Source of the DNA: Romanomermis culicivorax
Lineage: Eukaryota > Nematoda > Enoplea > Mermithida > Mermithidae
Direction of reading: 5' to 3'
Assembly: GCA_963922205.1 (NCBI GenBank)
Contig: CAWUHX010000011.1
Span: 1,906,749-1,970,748, forward strand
Length of the DNA: 64,000 bases
Shown here: positions 33,665 to 45,300 of the stretch, piece by piece
Numbering within the stretch: position 1 is the stretch's first letter
How the letters are laid out: each line of letters begins with the position of its first letter
Notes under the pieces: model-generated
Told to the model about the DNA's origin: nothing
Database searches by the model: none
The model's input: only the letters and a program-made list of their open reading frames with translations
Program-made: the position numbers and the translations under genes

Positions 33665-33815
33665 TACTCTTGTCTCTCTTGAAATGCTTCTAAAAATTTA
33701 ACCGGAAACTAAATATTATTTGATATTCCTGCACGTTTCTGCAAAGCTATCCATCACATAGAACAGAAAATTTCTAAGCCAGCTCAACTGACCCTTGGTA
33801 GTTTTTGTGTGAAAA
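33665..33815 (+). repeat. Interspersed repeat family B, copy 2
   Basis: CTCTTGAAATGCTTCTAAA, GGAAACTAAATATTATTTG and the following segment match family B at 32180-32425 with divergence. Confidence 0.5.
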
Positions 33816-34429
33816 GTTTATACTGCAAACCCTCACCGTAGTGATTTTCAAGATTTTACTTGTTTTTATGAATTTTTAATTGACAAGCTTTTTAATAAAA
33901 CTCATCGCAGTTATTCGTTGGAATTCAGTCATTCCAGATCCAGCGATAAGCGCAAGATTTGATTGAATGATAAGGCATTTATCAGAACTTCAAAACTATT
34001 GGCCATCATTCGTATGCTGCATTATTGGATTAGTAGGAAAATAAGCCAATAAACAAGTAATCGTTGGTATAGAATTTACACTGCAAAGCTATTTCAGGAC
34101 AACCAGATATCAAGTGTGAAGGCACGTTTATCGGCGTGTATTGGCGGACCAGGCGCCCATTTTTAGGGCACGTATTCGTCAAAAGTCATTACTTGGACAA
34201 GCAATGCCGAACAGATGAGACGAATTGTAACCAGACACAAATACAAGTGCCTCTGATGTCTTGTGGTGTTAATCGGACCAGATCGGTAAGTTATAACGGT
34301 TGGTTACAGGTTTGATGATGACTGATAATAGTGTAATTTCGAAATGAAAAATGCGGCAACGATGCTTTTACTGACAATATTTGGGAAACTTGTTATTTGT
34401 GATTGAGGCCCGAATGACGAAAAGAAGGA

Positions 34430-34748
34430 CAGGCTAAAGGCCCTGTCATACATTACCGCGCGGCGCCGTGCAGCGCCGGTTGTCCTATTCATACTAACAG
34501 GCGGCGCCGCGCGGTACCACGCGGTGACTTGTCATACTTCGCCGTGCGGTACCCATATCGTGCGGTGCCGTACGGCGCCGCTTTTTTACTTTTGGATTTT
34601 GCTCTTCTCAAAAAATGTGTATTGGTTTAGTTGGAACCTGATGGGGCACGGCGCAGCGCGGCAAAAATTACAAAATCCTATTCACACTTCAAAGGCGGTA
34701 CTGCGCGGCACCGCGCGGCGCCCCATCAGGTTCCAACTAAACCAACAA
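34430..34748. mobile_element. GC-rich foldback sequence with a 26-bp perfect inverted repeat
   Basis: TTGGTTTAGTTGGAACCTGA (extending to TGGGGC) at 34622-34647 pairs exactly with its reverse complement ending at 34746. The segment upstream (34430-34580) is dense in CGGCGCCG, GCGCGGC and GCGGTACC, which are themselves palindromic. The strand could form a long hairpin. This is a likely MITE or hairpin-type repeat; no protein is encoded. Confidence 0.7.
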
Positions 34749-34809
34749 CCATTGATTTGGCCGTTTATTTACTCACAAAGTCTTTTTACAAATGGAGACA
34801 GGAAGAATT

Positions 34810-35090
34810 CCCACAGTAGCTGAATAAAAAAATATAAAATAAAGAATACGACTAATGAGCAAGAGGACGAACAATGAGATATAAAAAGAATGAAAGAGAA
34901 AACAAAAGAAAATGAAAACAAGGAGAAATAGATATTACATAACAAATAGGAGACGGGAAAAGTAAGAATGGCGAAAAACGAAAAAGAGAAAAAGAACAAA
35001 CAGATGAAAGAAAATACTTCGTGAGGAAAAAATGCAATGACATGAACTTCTCCAGAGTCATGAAAAAATGGGAAGAACCAGCACTTTTCA
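34810..35090. repeat. Purine-rich low-complexity tract
   Basis: Plus strand is almost all A and G with short GAAAAAG-type units. Phe/Ser-rich frames on the minus strand are artefacts of composition. Confidence 0.7.
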
Positions 35091-35177
35091 GCTGAAATAC
35101 TGTTATTTTTCAAATTATTTTGTTTCGGTCTTTTATTTTGCTCTGATCTAATTTTTTTGTGTTCTATTGTCCTTGGG

Positions 35178-35302
35178 CCAGTTGCAGTAAGCCAGATGAT
35201 AGCGAGCTCGAGATAATTGCGAAATTTTTTTAATAAGTTTTTTGAGCGAAAAAGTTCGGGATTATCTCGAGCTAGAGATCATCCTGTCTATTGCAACTGG
35301 CA
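35178..35302. mobile_element. Short palindromic foldback element, about 125 bp
   Basis: CCAGTTGCA..CCAGATGAT..GAGCTCGAGATAAT at the left is matched by the inverse ATTATCTCGAGCT..ATCATCC..TGCAACTGG at the right, with about 35 bp of AT-rich loop. It sits directly upstream of the Ty3-type Gag gene and may have displaced or replaced the 5' LTR. Confidence 0.7.
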
Positions 35303-35392
35303 TCTGCACTCTAGTGTCTCTGAGCTCTATTGTCCGCGCTCTGTTTTCCTTAGTCTCATTTCAACAAGTGGTGGCTTCTGACTCTCAAAGTA

Positions 35393-36901
35393 ATGGAAAA
35401 TCAGAGGCAAACTCGAGGAGTCAAAAAACCTATTGGTTTTTATAGAGAACTGGGAGGTTACAAAATGAGTAAAGATAACCTAGGTGGCCTCAAGAGTTCC
35501 GGTTTGCCCAGAACACCACCGGGAAAAAAGGCCCGTGATACAGAAAAGTTAATTGTCCTAACTTCAGCTGAAACTTCAGCTGAAGAGGACAATTGCTCAG
35601 ATCACAGGCCTTTATCGGTGGAAAATGAAGGCAACCGACCTACGACCTCGACAGCTGTCGAGAGGGAGGATGACGACGCGAAATTATCGGCCAATGAAGA
35701 TCAAATATTTAAAATTCCGTCGTCGATGAACCTCCCGAAGAGAGGCGAATACTTACAACCGCCTATTACGGGACCGGCGCGTCCATTACTGAAGATGAAC
35801 ATTCCGGAATTATTCGATACTTACCATCGATTATATTGGGACAATGAGCCGGAAGAACACCGCGAAAATCCTCGAAAGAGCTCTTTGGAGGATAAATTGG
35901 ACCAGATCATGAACAGGTTAGATGTTTATGATAGCATATTCACCAACATTGCTAATACAGGTTCACAGAAAGCCAGTAAGGCAAATGAACCGAGGCAAAG
36001 CAATGCTGGCTGTTTGGAACAAGGTGGTGCTTTGAAGTTTGAGCAGGGCCAGGAAGAGTTAGTGTGGCAAAATGATAGTATCACTCTTCAGCAAGACTGT
36101 AGACGGAAAGACCAAAAGTCAAGTCTCGGTCCTAAAGAGCAGTATATGCCTCATTTGCCCACTACCTCAAAAGTAGAGCAGAGAGTGAGTAGTTGTGGTT
36201 TTGATGAAGGCGTAAAAAACCCGAGTCTGATAAATCCAACTATCTCACAACAGAGCAGTTGTATTAGGGGAGAAACCCCAAGTGTCAGGCAGCAGGTTAT
36301 GCCTACAATGATTCCGATTGATCCAGCTTTATGGGTCAATCCGGCTCAAGTAGGCCCAACTGTCTATGACATTGAAAGGGCGATCAAACCGAAATTACTG
36401 CAATCTGACATGCCAAGTAAACAGGTTCTTGCTTTCCTAGTGGAGCTAGAAGGTGAGTTTCGAAAGAATACTCTCGATGAGGTGAAACTAGAAGCATTAA
36501 CCCGCTTGTCAAGGGACTTGCCGAAAGAATTGGCCAAAGAGTCAAGGACATATAGGGAGGCTCGAGACAAGATTTTAAACTATTGTGCTCCGGATTGTAA
36601 CCTGGACATGCTCAAACAGGATTTATTGGATATTAAACAGGAACCCGATGAAGCAGCAACCAAATTTCTAAAAAGGGTTCAAGCACATGTGAATCTCGTT
36701 TATCAGAGTGAAACAAAGGAGTTTAAAAATAAAGTAATCATTGAAACCTTTTTCTATAGAAGTTCTTTAACTTATCAATTAGAACTGCAGAAAGACATAG
36801 CAAAATTCAAAAATTGGTATGATCTTTCGCAGGCAGTCTATGAGATAGAGTTAAAGTACTGGAATGCGATTAGAACATTTGGGCCAAGAGGCCCACGATG
36901 A
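35393..36901 (+). CDS. gag: Ty3/Gypsy Gag, matrix and capsid part
   Basis: A 502-codon frame from MENQRQTRGVKKP; an alternative start at 35465 (MSKDNLGG) is also possible. The first half is charged and probably disordered. The C-terminal 170 residues are helical and capsid-like: VLAFLVELEGEFRKNTLDE, LTRLSRDLPKELAKE and EPDEAATKFLKRVQAHVNLV. The equivalent capsid segment of the minus-strand element at 57951-58379 is similar, so the two belong to one Gag lineage. The stop overlaps the start of the next frame as ATGA, so the nucleocapsid region either has its own start or was originally fused by a frameshift. Confidence 0.75.
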   Translation: MENQRQTRGVKKPIGFYRELGGYKMSKDNLGGLKSSGLPRTPPGKKARDTEKLIVLTSAETSAEEDNCSDHRPLSVENEGNRPTTSTAVEREDDDAKLSANEDQIFKIPSSMNLPKRGEYLQPPITGPARPLLKMNIPELFDTYHRLYWDNEPEEHRENPRKSSLEDKLDQIMNRLDVYDSIFTNIANTGSQKASKANEPRQSNAGCLEQGGALKFEQGQEELVWQNDSITLQQDCRRKDQKSSLGPKEQYMPHLPTTSKVEQRVSSCGFDEGVKNPSLINPTISQQSSCIRGETPSVRQQVMPTMIPIDPALWVNPAQVGPTVYDIERAIKPKLLQSDMPSKQVLAFLVELEGEFRKNTLDEVKLEALTRLSRDLPKELAKESRTYREARDKILNYCAPDCNLDMLKQDLLDIKQEPDEAATKFLKRVQAHVNLVYQSETKEFKNKVIIETFFYRSSLTYQLELQKDIAKFKNWYDLSQAVYEIELKYWNAIRTFGPRGPR

Positions 36902-37518
36902 TAAATACGGCACAAGTGGAAATTGCCGAGGAGCAGCAAGCCGATGTGAATGTAATCCAAAGACTTTATGAAAGCGCCCAAAAAGGCAATAGGGACTTTA
37001 GAAGACCAAACACAGAGAGGCAAATTCCAATGCAATCTTCGCAAAATCAATTGATAGATATAGCAGATGATGAAGTACTTGAAGTACCTCCACAAAAGGC
37101 CATAATGCCTCGGCAACAGCCTGTTGAGGAGCCAAAAAAGGACTCCCTCATGGTGGCTTTATCTAAGGAGTTTATCAAAATGGCACAATGTTATGAAGAA
37201 ATTAGGAACTTGACCAAAGCTCAAGAGGAAGCCATAACTGCTTTAACTCAGAAAGTTGATAAAGCGAAAGCAAAAAGTCAACAAGAGGTTCAGCAGCGAA
37301 AATGGTGTACTTACCACGAAAATAACACTCACAACACGATTGATTGTAGAACCTTGAATTTTTATAAAAGTCTGCAAAATTGTAGAAGGGGTGGAAATAG
37401 TGGAAGAGGCTTTGGAAGAGGAAGTCCTAGAGGAAGTTTTGGAAATTTCCGAGGTAGAGGAAATTTCAGAGGTAATTTCAGAGGAAATTACGGAGGAAGT
37501 AGAGGGGGTTTTTGGTAA
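36898..37518 (+). CDS. Gag nucleocapsid part: zinc knuckle and RGG tail
   Basis: A 206-codon frame. After a coiled region (EEIRNLTKAQEEAITALTQK) it has WCTYHENNTHNTIDC, a C-x2-H-x4-H-x4-C zinc knuckle typical of this Gag lineage. An arginine-glycine tail (GRGFGRGSPRGSFGNFRGRG) suited to RNA binding follows. The frame begins with ATGA overlap with the capsid frame and its stop TAA (37516-37518) lies inside the pol frame. Moving +1 at the stop (TGG T AAC) enters pol exactly, recalling the +1 frameshift known for yeast Ty3. Whether that is functional or an indel cannot be told from one copy. Confidence 0.7.
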   Translation: MINTAQVEIAEEQQADVNVIQRLYESAQKGNRDFRRPNTERQIPMQSSQNQLIDIADDEVLEVPPQKAIMPRQQPVEEPKKDSLMVALSKEFIKMAQCYEEIRNLTKAQEEAITALTQKVDKAKAKSQQEVQQRKWCTYHENNTHNTIDCRTLNFYKSLQNCRRGGNSGRGFGRGSPRGSFGNFRGRGNFRGNFRGNYGGSRGGFW

Positions 37519-40500
37519 CGAAGGCCAAAGGGGAGCTTATCAAGTTTCATTTCCTGATGACGAGGCGGAAAATTTGCAAGAATATGCCGAGTTTCAGGAA
37601 TACGTAAAGTTGAAGAAGCTCAGGGAGCAGATGAGATTGTTACAGGCTACCACCCAGCTGATGTTACCAGGACCAAATCTAATGGACCAACAACCAGTAA
37701 TCGCAAATCAGAGTTCAAATACCCTGTTGCTTCCACAAAAGGTAGTTAGTCCGTCGCAAGCCTCCGGGCAGACAGACCAACCGCCGACTAGTGGTGTCAA
37801 TAGTGTACAGCAAGAACCAATGATGGAGATGAAGTTGTGTGGTTTGCATAATTGTGCCATGGAGAAAGAAGAAAATGTGCCGGAAATGGAATGCAGTGCC
37901 GAGTATGGTAGAAAGACAACTGCAGAAGAACTGGATATGTTAGCAAGATACCCTAGAACACAGCCATTTCACATTAAAGTAACTGTGTGTACTACTACTG
38001 CAAAGGCACTGATTGACACAGGAGCTCAGTGTTCGGTGATGTCGGGTGATTTCTTGAAAAAATCACTTGGACTGGAGTATACAGCGTACCCTAAGATCCT
38101 AAAAGTCACTGTTGCCAATGGTAAAGTAGTTAGTGCACATGGTTATGTTCAATTTCAAATGCAATGTGATTATGGCCGTTTTCCAGTTAAAGCTATCATA
38201 ATACCAGGGTCCGCAGAAGATTTAATATTGGGAACAGACTTCCTAGCGCATCCGGAAGTCAATACAGTAATAGATTTTGGAAAAGGTTCAATGACTATGA
38301 TGGGTGTAAAGAGAAGTATTGATTTGTTAACATCGGATAAGAAAGCAATCCCAATAGTTGGGATGCATAATCCGATGATAGCAGAATCAATACAAGAAAA
38401 TTCTATTGAAGAAGATCAATGTTCGACAATTGAGCAACTAGAAGATCTAGTTCCAGTAGTGGCTTGTAATAGAATTTACATTCGACATGGAACAGATCAG
38501 CTAGTGAAAGCTAAATTGTGGAATAAATCCTCGGCAAATAGAATAAATGGAATCATCATAGAAGGAGATGATTCAGAAACGAGATTCAGAATAGATGATA
38601 CTATAGTTGACGGTTCAAAGGAGGACTTTGTATTGATGATCTCCAATAATACGGGTTCCGGTTGCCTGATAGAACCTAATCAAGTTCTTGGCTACTGTAA
38701 CTCCGTATTTCGGGGAGAATCAAGTGTATCAATTTTACAAGCAGGAAATAGTGGAGAAAGTAGCCCAGAGGGCATTTTTGATGCCAAGGAATCAAAATTC
38801 GATGGAGTTGTGTTTCTGGAAGCATTGTACAAAATGACCTCTAGAGCTACAGTGTCGGAGGAACAGAAAGAGGTGGCGATACAGCAACTCATGAAAGACT
38901 GGGATGTATTTAGCCTACCTCATGATCCTCTGACAACTACTCCCCATCTTACTCGTCAAATTGATACAGGTGATGCTAGCCCTGTAGCAAAACATTACTA
39001 CAGATCTGCCATTGAACGCCGACCATATATCAGACAACATGTGCAAGAAATGCTAGACAAAGGAGTCATAGAGCCATCAAGATCGCCCTGGGCGGCGCCA
39101 TTATTCCTAGTAGGGAAGAAAGATGGGTCGCTCAGGCCGGTTGTTGATTTCAGAGGCTTGAATGAGGTTACGAAGGATGATCGATATCCAATACCAAGAA
39201 TGGATGATTATCTGGACTGCCTCGGGAGAGCAAAATTTTATACGACTCTTGACCTTAAGTCGGGTTATTGGCAAGTGCCAATGGAAGAAGGCAGTAAAGA
39301 AAAGACTGCTTTCCTGTGTCAAGAAGGGTTGTTTCAGTTCAAAGTAATGCCCTTTGGACTGAAAAATGCACCAGCCAAGTTCCAGATGATGATGGAAAGA
39401 ATCCTTCATCCTCATGTTTGGAAGATATGTCTAGTTTACATAGACGATATCATAGTGTTCTTGAATACGTTCGAGGAACACATAGAAAATTTGAAATTGG
39501 TCCTGGATGCTCTGAGACGAGCCCAGCTTACACTTAAACCAGAAAAATGCGAATTCCTACCAAAGAAGGTACATTTTCTTGGTCATATTTTGGATTCTAA
39601 TGGAATTTTGCCCGATCCGAAAAAATTGCAAGCTATTAAGGAGTTTGAATTCCCGGACTCGGTCAAGCATATGCAAAGGTTTCTTGGAATGCTCCAGTGG
39701 TGTAAAAAATTTATACCACATCTGGCAAAGCACGCAGAACCTTTCTATAAGCTGACAACCAAGAAAAGGAATAAATGGCTCGTCACAGAGGATCATTACA
39801 AAGCATTTAATGCTTTGAAAGAAGCACTGGTATCGGTTCCATTTCTTAGGTACCCAGTAATGGATGGCTCAGCCCAGTTCATTTTACAAACCAATGCCAA
39901 TGGAACAGCACTAGGGGCTGTTCTGTATCAAGAATTTTGAGACGACAAGTGGGTCATAGCATACAATAGCCGTGTGCTAAAAGAGGACGAGAAAAAGTGG
40001 TGCGCAACCAAAAGGGAGTGCCTCATGATTATCTACGGCCTCAAAATCTACCTGCACTTTTTATTGGGGCGGAAAGTATTGATTAAGACAGATCACAGAC
40101 CACTGTTATCAATGAAAGTCAACACAACAACAAATGTCAAATTGAAACAGTGGTATGCGATCATAAATCAATACAACCACAAGTTAGAATACGTGCCTGG
40201 TAGACAAAATGCTATGGCTGACTTTCTCTCTAGAAAGGATCAGCCAGAGGATGTGGTGAAATCACCACCGAAGTGGGAAAGCATGTTCAAATCGGATGTT
40301 GTTTCCTCTGATGTCAAAGGAATAAAAGAACAAGAACAGCAACAAATTTCCTTGGTGGCCGAGAGGAACAACATCCCCGAAAAGAATAAATCCCACAAGG
40401 ATAAAAAGGAAGGAGAGGATGCTCAAATTAGTCCTGAGGATGAAAGAGAGCATTCTAAAGGAGTAGAAGCAGTAGTAACCCGAAGCAAAGCTCGTGTTTC

Positions 40501-41964
40501 GGAAAAGGTGCAGAAAGAAAATCAGGAAACTGATAAATCTGGGATACCTAAGAAACAAGACAATGTGCAGTGGTTACACCCTAGAAAGGAAGAGGAATTT
40601 GATAAACCGGGAACATCAGGAGAAAAGGAGATATCTATTGGCCTGATCCCAGATGACTTGATGAGCAAACTGCAAAAAGCAGATGAAAGCTTAAAGCCAA
40701 TCTGGGATAGATTAGGTGCAAATAGCACCACGAAGTATCACACTGGGTTCTACGAAGAAAATGGTGTATTGTATAGGGAAACTGAGGCAGAAAGCAAAGA
40801 CCAATTGGTCGTATCCGCAAACCTCAGGGACTCTGTACTGCATCAGCATCATGGTGCTGTAATAATGACACACCAGGGTTTCAAAAGAACTCTGAGTGTC
40901 ATGAAATTGCACTATTGGTGGCCTGGCATGGAATATATGTCAGGGAATGGATAAAATACTGCGTTGTCTGTCAAATGGCAACTGCAGGAAAGCCATCCAT
41001 TCCTCCGTTGATACCCATTGTGCCACAAGGTCCATTCGACATTGTATCCGTGGATATAGTAGGAATTTCGCCTTTGGGAGAAAGAATGCCTTATGTCATA
41101 GTTTTTCAGGACTATTTCACAAAATGGGTTGAAGCTGAAATGATCCCAGATCAATCAGCAAATTCAGTTGTGAATGCGTTCTTAGAAGCTATAATATTTA
41201 GGCATGGAACACCAACGAAACTCCTAAGTGACAATGGATCTTGTTTTACTTCGGATTTAGTGAAATCAGTTTGTGATTTATTAGAGTGTAAGAAGATCTT
41301 CACTACTGCTTACCACCCTCAGGGTAATGGTATGGTAGAGAGGTTCAACCAAACTCTAATAAAACAACTGAGAAAAGTAGCTATCGGTGAACCCGATAGC
41401 TGGCCAAGATATCTCAAATCAGTGGTCTTTGCCTACAATGCTACCCACACGCAGTGACAAAGGCCTCGCCATTTGCGTTGTTACGGGGCCATGAGGCAAA
41501 GTTTGGGATGAATTTGTCAAAAGCCCTTAAAATAGTAATGCCCATGAATTATGAGGCATACAAAAGACATCCTAACCGACCACTTAACCAGGCTTTATGG
41601 TATTATTGCCGAAAATATCCAAAAAACAGCGGAAGCTAGCAAAAGATATTTCGACAAGAAAATTAAAACCTCAGTTTTTAAAGAAAATGATTGGGTACTT
41701 CTTAAAGTTGATAAGCAAAAGAAACTTGGCTTAACTTGGGAAGGACCCTTCATTATAACTGATGTTTCCAGGTTAGAAGATAATGTCATAACAATCGCAC
41801 GTTATGATAATCTTTTGCTACGGCAAAAGGTTTCAGCAACTAGGCTGAAAATTTTTCGCTACGAGACTACACGATGGCAGAACTACGTAAAAAATCGATC
41901 GAATCGTCTTACTGTACCTTCGCAATTAGCGGAGAGTAGTGCGACGCCCAATGTAGTTTCGTAG
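37391..41964 (+). pseudogene. pol: Ty3/Gypsy Pol: protease, RT, RNase H, integrase; broken
   Basis: Protease has LIDTGAQCS (about 38009) and DLILGTDFL. Reverse transcriptase has PWAAPLFLVGKKDGSLRPVV, FYTTLDLKSGYWQ, MPFGLKNAPAKFQ and the catalytic YIDD at about 39436. RNase H follows but is preceded by an in-frame TGA at 39938-39940. Integrase has a zinc-binding part (HQHHGAVIMTHQG and CVVCQ), Asp in DIVSVDIVG, Asp in LLSDNGSCF and Glu in GNGMVERFNQ. Frames change near 40940, 41455 and 41555. The C-terminal FKENDWVLLKVDKQKK is the usual DNA-binding SH3-like end. No chromodomain is seen. Catalytic residues are all legible but the reading frame is interrupted four times. Confidence 0.9.
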
Positions 41965-42392
41965 CGGCAAAATCTGCAGATTTGCGTGTGTTTATTTTGT
42001 ATATTTAATAAATATTTATTCCAATTGTGTTTTGTAACCGTTAAAATCCGTTTTCATATTTTTTGATATGTAGGATTGTGTTTTAACGGAGCAGGGGAAA
42101 AGCCTTTAAAGCGAAAGACCTGTTTTCGTACATTTTTTCATTTTACAACTTCTTGGTTAACAACTCAAAGTCATTCAAAACTTTCAAAAGTCGTGCCCCG
42201 CGTCTGCTCTTATTTTTTCAAATCTTCTTCGAAAACATTGTGAACAGAAGAGCCCTCCCGTGAGGTAATTTGCAGCCACAAGGGAATAGACTGTAAATGT
42301 TTTATACATCTGTCTACTTTTCACAGCTGCAAATCCGGTTTAAAAATTTTTAAAATTATTTCGGTGCAAAGAATCGGGCCCAAAAATTTCAA

Positions 42393-45300
42393 ATGGGTAC
42401 GCTGAACGAGTGTACTCGGACGTACAACGCGACGGATGACGAAGTCCAGTTTGGGGAGCCGCACCCATGGCAGAATAATCGATATTTTTTGGTCGACGGT
42501 AAGCAATCATTTTTTATTTGTAAATAGATAGGTAAGAAAATGAGCGGAGGTTACACTTGTCAGGGGTGTTTTGTAAGACTGTTTCTGTGCCCTTTCTTGG
42601 ACGAGCTACCAACTGGGAGTTGAGAATTTAACACAAAAATTAGGTAGAAGGGGGTGGCAAGGGCCGAACCTAGGTGATCCGAAAAAGACTTCGGTCGAAT
42701 TAGGTGATCCGATTAGGGGAGGTTTTTGTCATTCCTGCTCCCTCTGGTTTCCGCAAAGCGGCAAAGAAGGGGATTAGCAGGAGTTAGTCGCGGAGATCAA
42801 GGTTGTGATTGATTAAGCGCCGATCGAGTAGCAAGAGTGTGGTGGGTTAGAGTGAAAAAACACCTAATTTCATATATTTTTGCCTATCAATTTTGGTTTC
42901 TATAAAGGGACACCCAACGGCCAGAAAGGCTAAAAATCAAGTTCCCGCTCCAAAAATTTCAAAAGTTCAAAAGTTAAAACGGTGTTCTGCACAAAGGTGC
43001 TAGAGTTTCCCCAAAGGTTAAAGGAGTAATAGTGGGTAAAATTACCCAAAGAGTTCAAAAAGGGTCACAAAAATGCACATAAAGAGTTAGTAGAGTATGT
43101 CTGTGTAAAAATTTAAATCTCTCCTGGATTTTTAGACCACAACATCCGTCGGGCAATGCGGATAGCAGAGTTAGAAAGGTGGTTTTTTGCCACTTTTGAG
43201 TTCTGGCCGACCAACCCTATCGAGCCGATAATTGTTCCCATGGGAAGTGTGGAAAGGGTGGTAAAACACCTAGAAAGCAGCACTTTCCGAGGCATGAACA
43301 TTGTCGGCTTTGATGTAGAGAAGGTGAACCGCGAGGACGCTAGAAAGCTATTTAGGTGGGGGTTCGAAAACAAAAAGGCAACCAGTTTGCCAGATTAGTT
43401 TCGTTCGCCTACCTAAATGGCAAAAGGTTCGTAATTGATTTAACGTTGCTGCAAGAGCAAGAGTGGAACATCTTGTTACACTTTTTACGCTCAGCGACGT
43501 TGTTAGTTGGTTACGCCGTTTTTTAGGACATGGTTTCAATTATCAATGTCCGTGGATGCGGAAAAAGCACCGATAGTCGCGACATGTCTGACGCGATTAG
43601 ATGTAGTATCAAAGATGGAAATCTTGGAAGATACTATGATCTAAGCATCACGGCAAAGCAGATCATGGGAAGCGAGATTACCAAATCCAGGAAAGCAGGA
43701 ATCTGCCCTGAGACATTGAAATTGAAAGGCCTCTTTGCCGAAATGTATTTGGCTGACATCGGTCCTCAGCAGACTGATTTCAGTCTTTTAGGTAATAGAC
43801 AAAGTGTGGCCAAAGAAAGAGTCCCAGAAGAGATACTGCAGTACGCTGGTATGGATGCATACTTTTCATTGGCAATTTTTATGGGGGCATTTCACTATGG
43901 GTATGTGATTGAGCTATGTGGGGGAGTTGCCAACTTTCCTTACGATATAGTCGATCCGTCCCAGATTGAAATTCTTTCATATAAATTTTATCAGTTTCAC
44001 TCATATATAGTTACAGACTATAAACTACGTAACTTTGTGGGTACACCTGATATTGTGGTTAGGCAGCCTGAGGCTACCTACCACATGATGCGCCAAGAAA
44101 TGTACGCAAGGTGGGCCACACAAGTGCAAGAAATAGGGCCTAATTTTCGTTGCCATCGGGACATCTGCAATCCTAGGAAAGGGAAAGAAAATTTGCCATG
44201 GCGAGGCATCTATCCAGGTGCTTACCATCAGGGTAAAAAATTAAAGCCCAATTCCTATGATGAAGCAAGTGATCCTGATGACGACGAAATGATTAGGCCT
44301 GAACAGCGCTTGTCGGCCAAGGATAGGTTGCGCATGCAGTTAGTAGAGGAAATGGCGCAAGGGAAGCAGTATCATGAGCTCACGCAGCCAGCGTCCTTAG
44401 TTTGGTTCATTGACGCAGCAAGGAAAGTTGTCAAACTGCCCCAGGATCATCAAAAGCAAGCACTACTAGATGCCCTAAAAAACCATCTGGTTCATGTGCC
44501 TATTGATATTGATCCTGGAGTGGGTTATTTTGACAAAGATCACTGGAAGCCTCAGCTGGCGGAGTATGCTAAGGCATTTGAGGAAAAGCGGTTCTCGGAA
44601 CTGCAAGCCGCTTGTGCCTTAGTCCCGCTGGCGTTTCACGTGATCTGGCCCCATAGCAGAAAGGAACTGGACTTTGTAATGGCCGAAATGTTTAGCTACA
44701 GGTTCATTACATCGTTCAGCCCAGAGCTACAGGGCAAGATAAAGGAAATGGCTTGGCGGTCAGATGAAAGGTTGTCCCATTATCTTTTGTTGGCGAAAAC
44801 TCTTCCAAACATAGAGTATGAGGTACCCCGAAAAGGTGCTGGAATATATGTTTGGATGAATCGATTCGGATTTATGCCGATTCGATTAAGGTTATGGAAG
44901 AATGCAGATGTGTGCGCGCCAATCCCTGGCAGCCCTGACACAATAACTACGGACAGTAAGAGCTATAGCTCAAATCCGTATTATTATGTTAGGTTCTACC
45001 ATATTGAGCTAGCACAAAGAATGCCTTCATTAAGATATGGGGTAACCTGGCAAACTAAAATGGACAAGGTTGGAGATGTCTATGGGTCATTGGCAGAAAA
45101 TAGGGAGTATACTATAGCCTTCCCTAAAAAGATCTTTGACTATAGACCTCTGGCCTCGGATTTACGGGGAATTCAGCACACATATAGTTATAAAACGGGT
45201 GAAGGTACTGTCACCAAATTAGCTGGCAAGATTAGTCCCACCAAGACTGATAGTCTGAAAGGCGAGGACAAACAGCAAGCTGATGTAGGTGTTGTTGAAT

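Larger units (their letters stand above)
32070..34420. other. Intergenic stretch with dispersed repeat family B, no firm gene
   Basis: Two copies of repeat family B lie here (about 32180-32425 and 33665-33815). A possible pair of exons at about 32930-32972 and 32989-33102 has GTATGC, TTTCAG and GTGTAA at its edges and a complex translation (SDEQVKVMRFVSDLSHL), but it is too short to call. Otherwise I see AT-rich DNA only. Confidence 0.5.
35352..41964 (+). mobile_element. Ty3/Gypsy-type retrotransposon coding region, degenerate
   Basis: Gag, protease, reverse transcriptase, RNase H and integrase occur in Ty3/Gypsy order on the plus strand over 6.6 kb. No LTR pair could be matched around this region. 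The 15-mer AGTCTCATTTCAACA just upstream (35352-35366) recurs at 48613-48627 and may mark the ends of a larger unit. A possible primer-binding sequence TGGTGGCTTCTGAC starts at 35369. The element contains one stop and three frameshifts in pol and cannot be autonomous. Confidence 0.85.
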
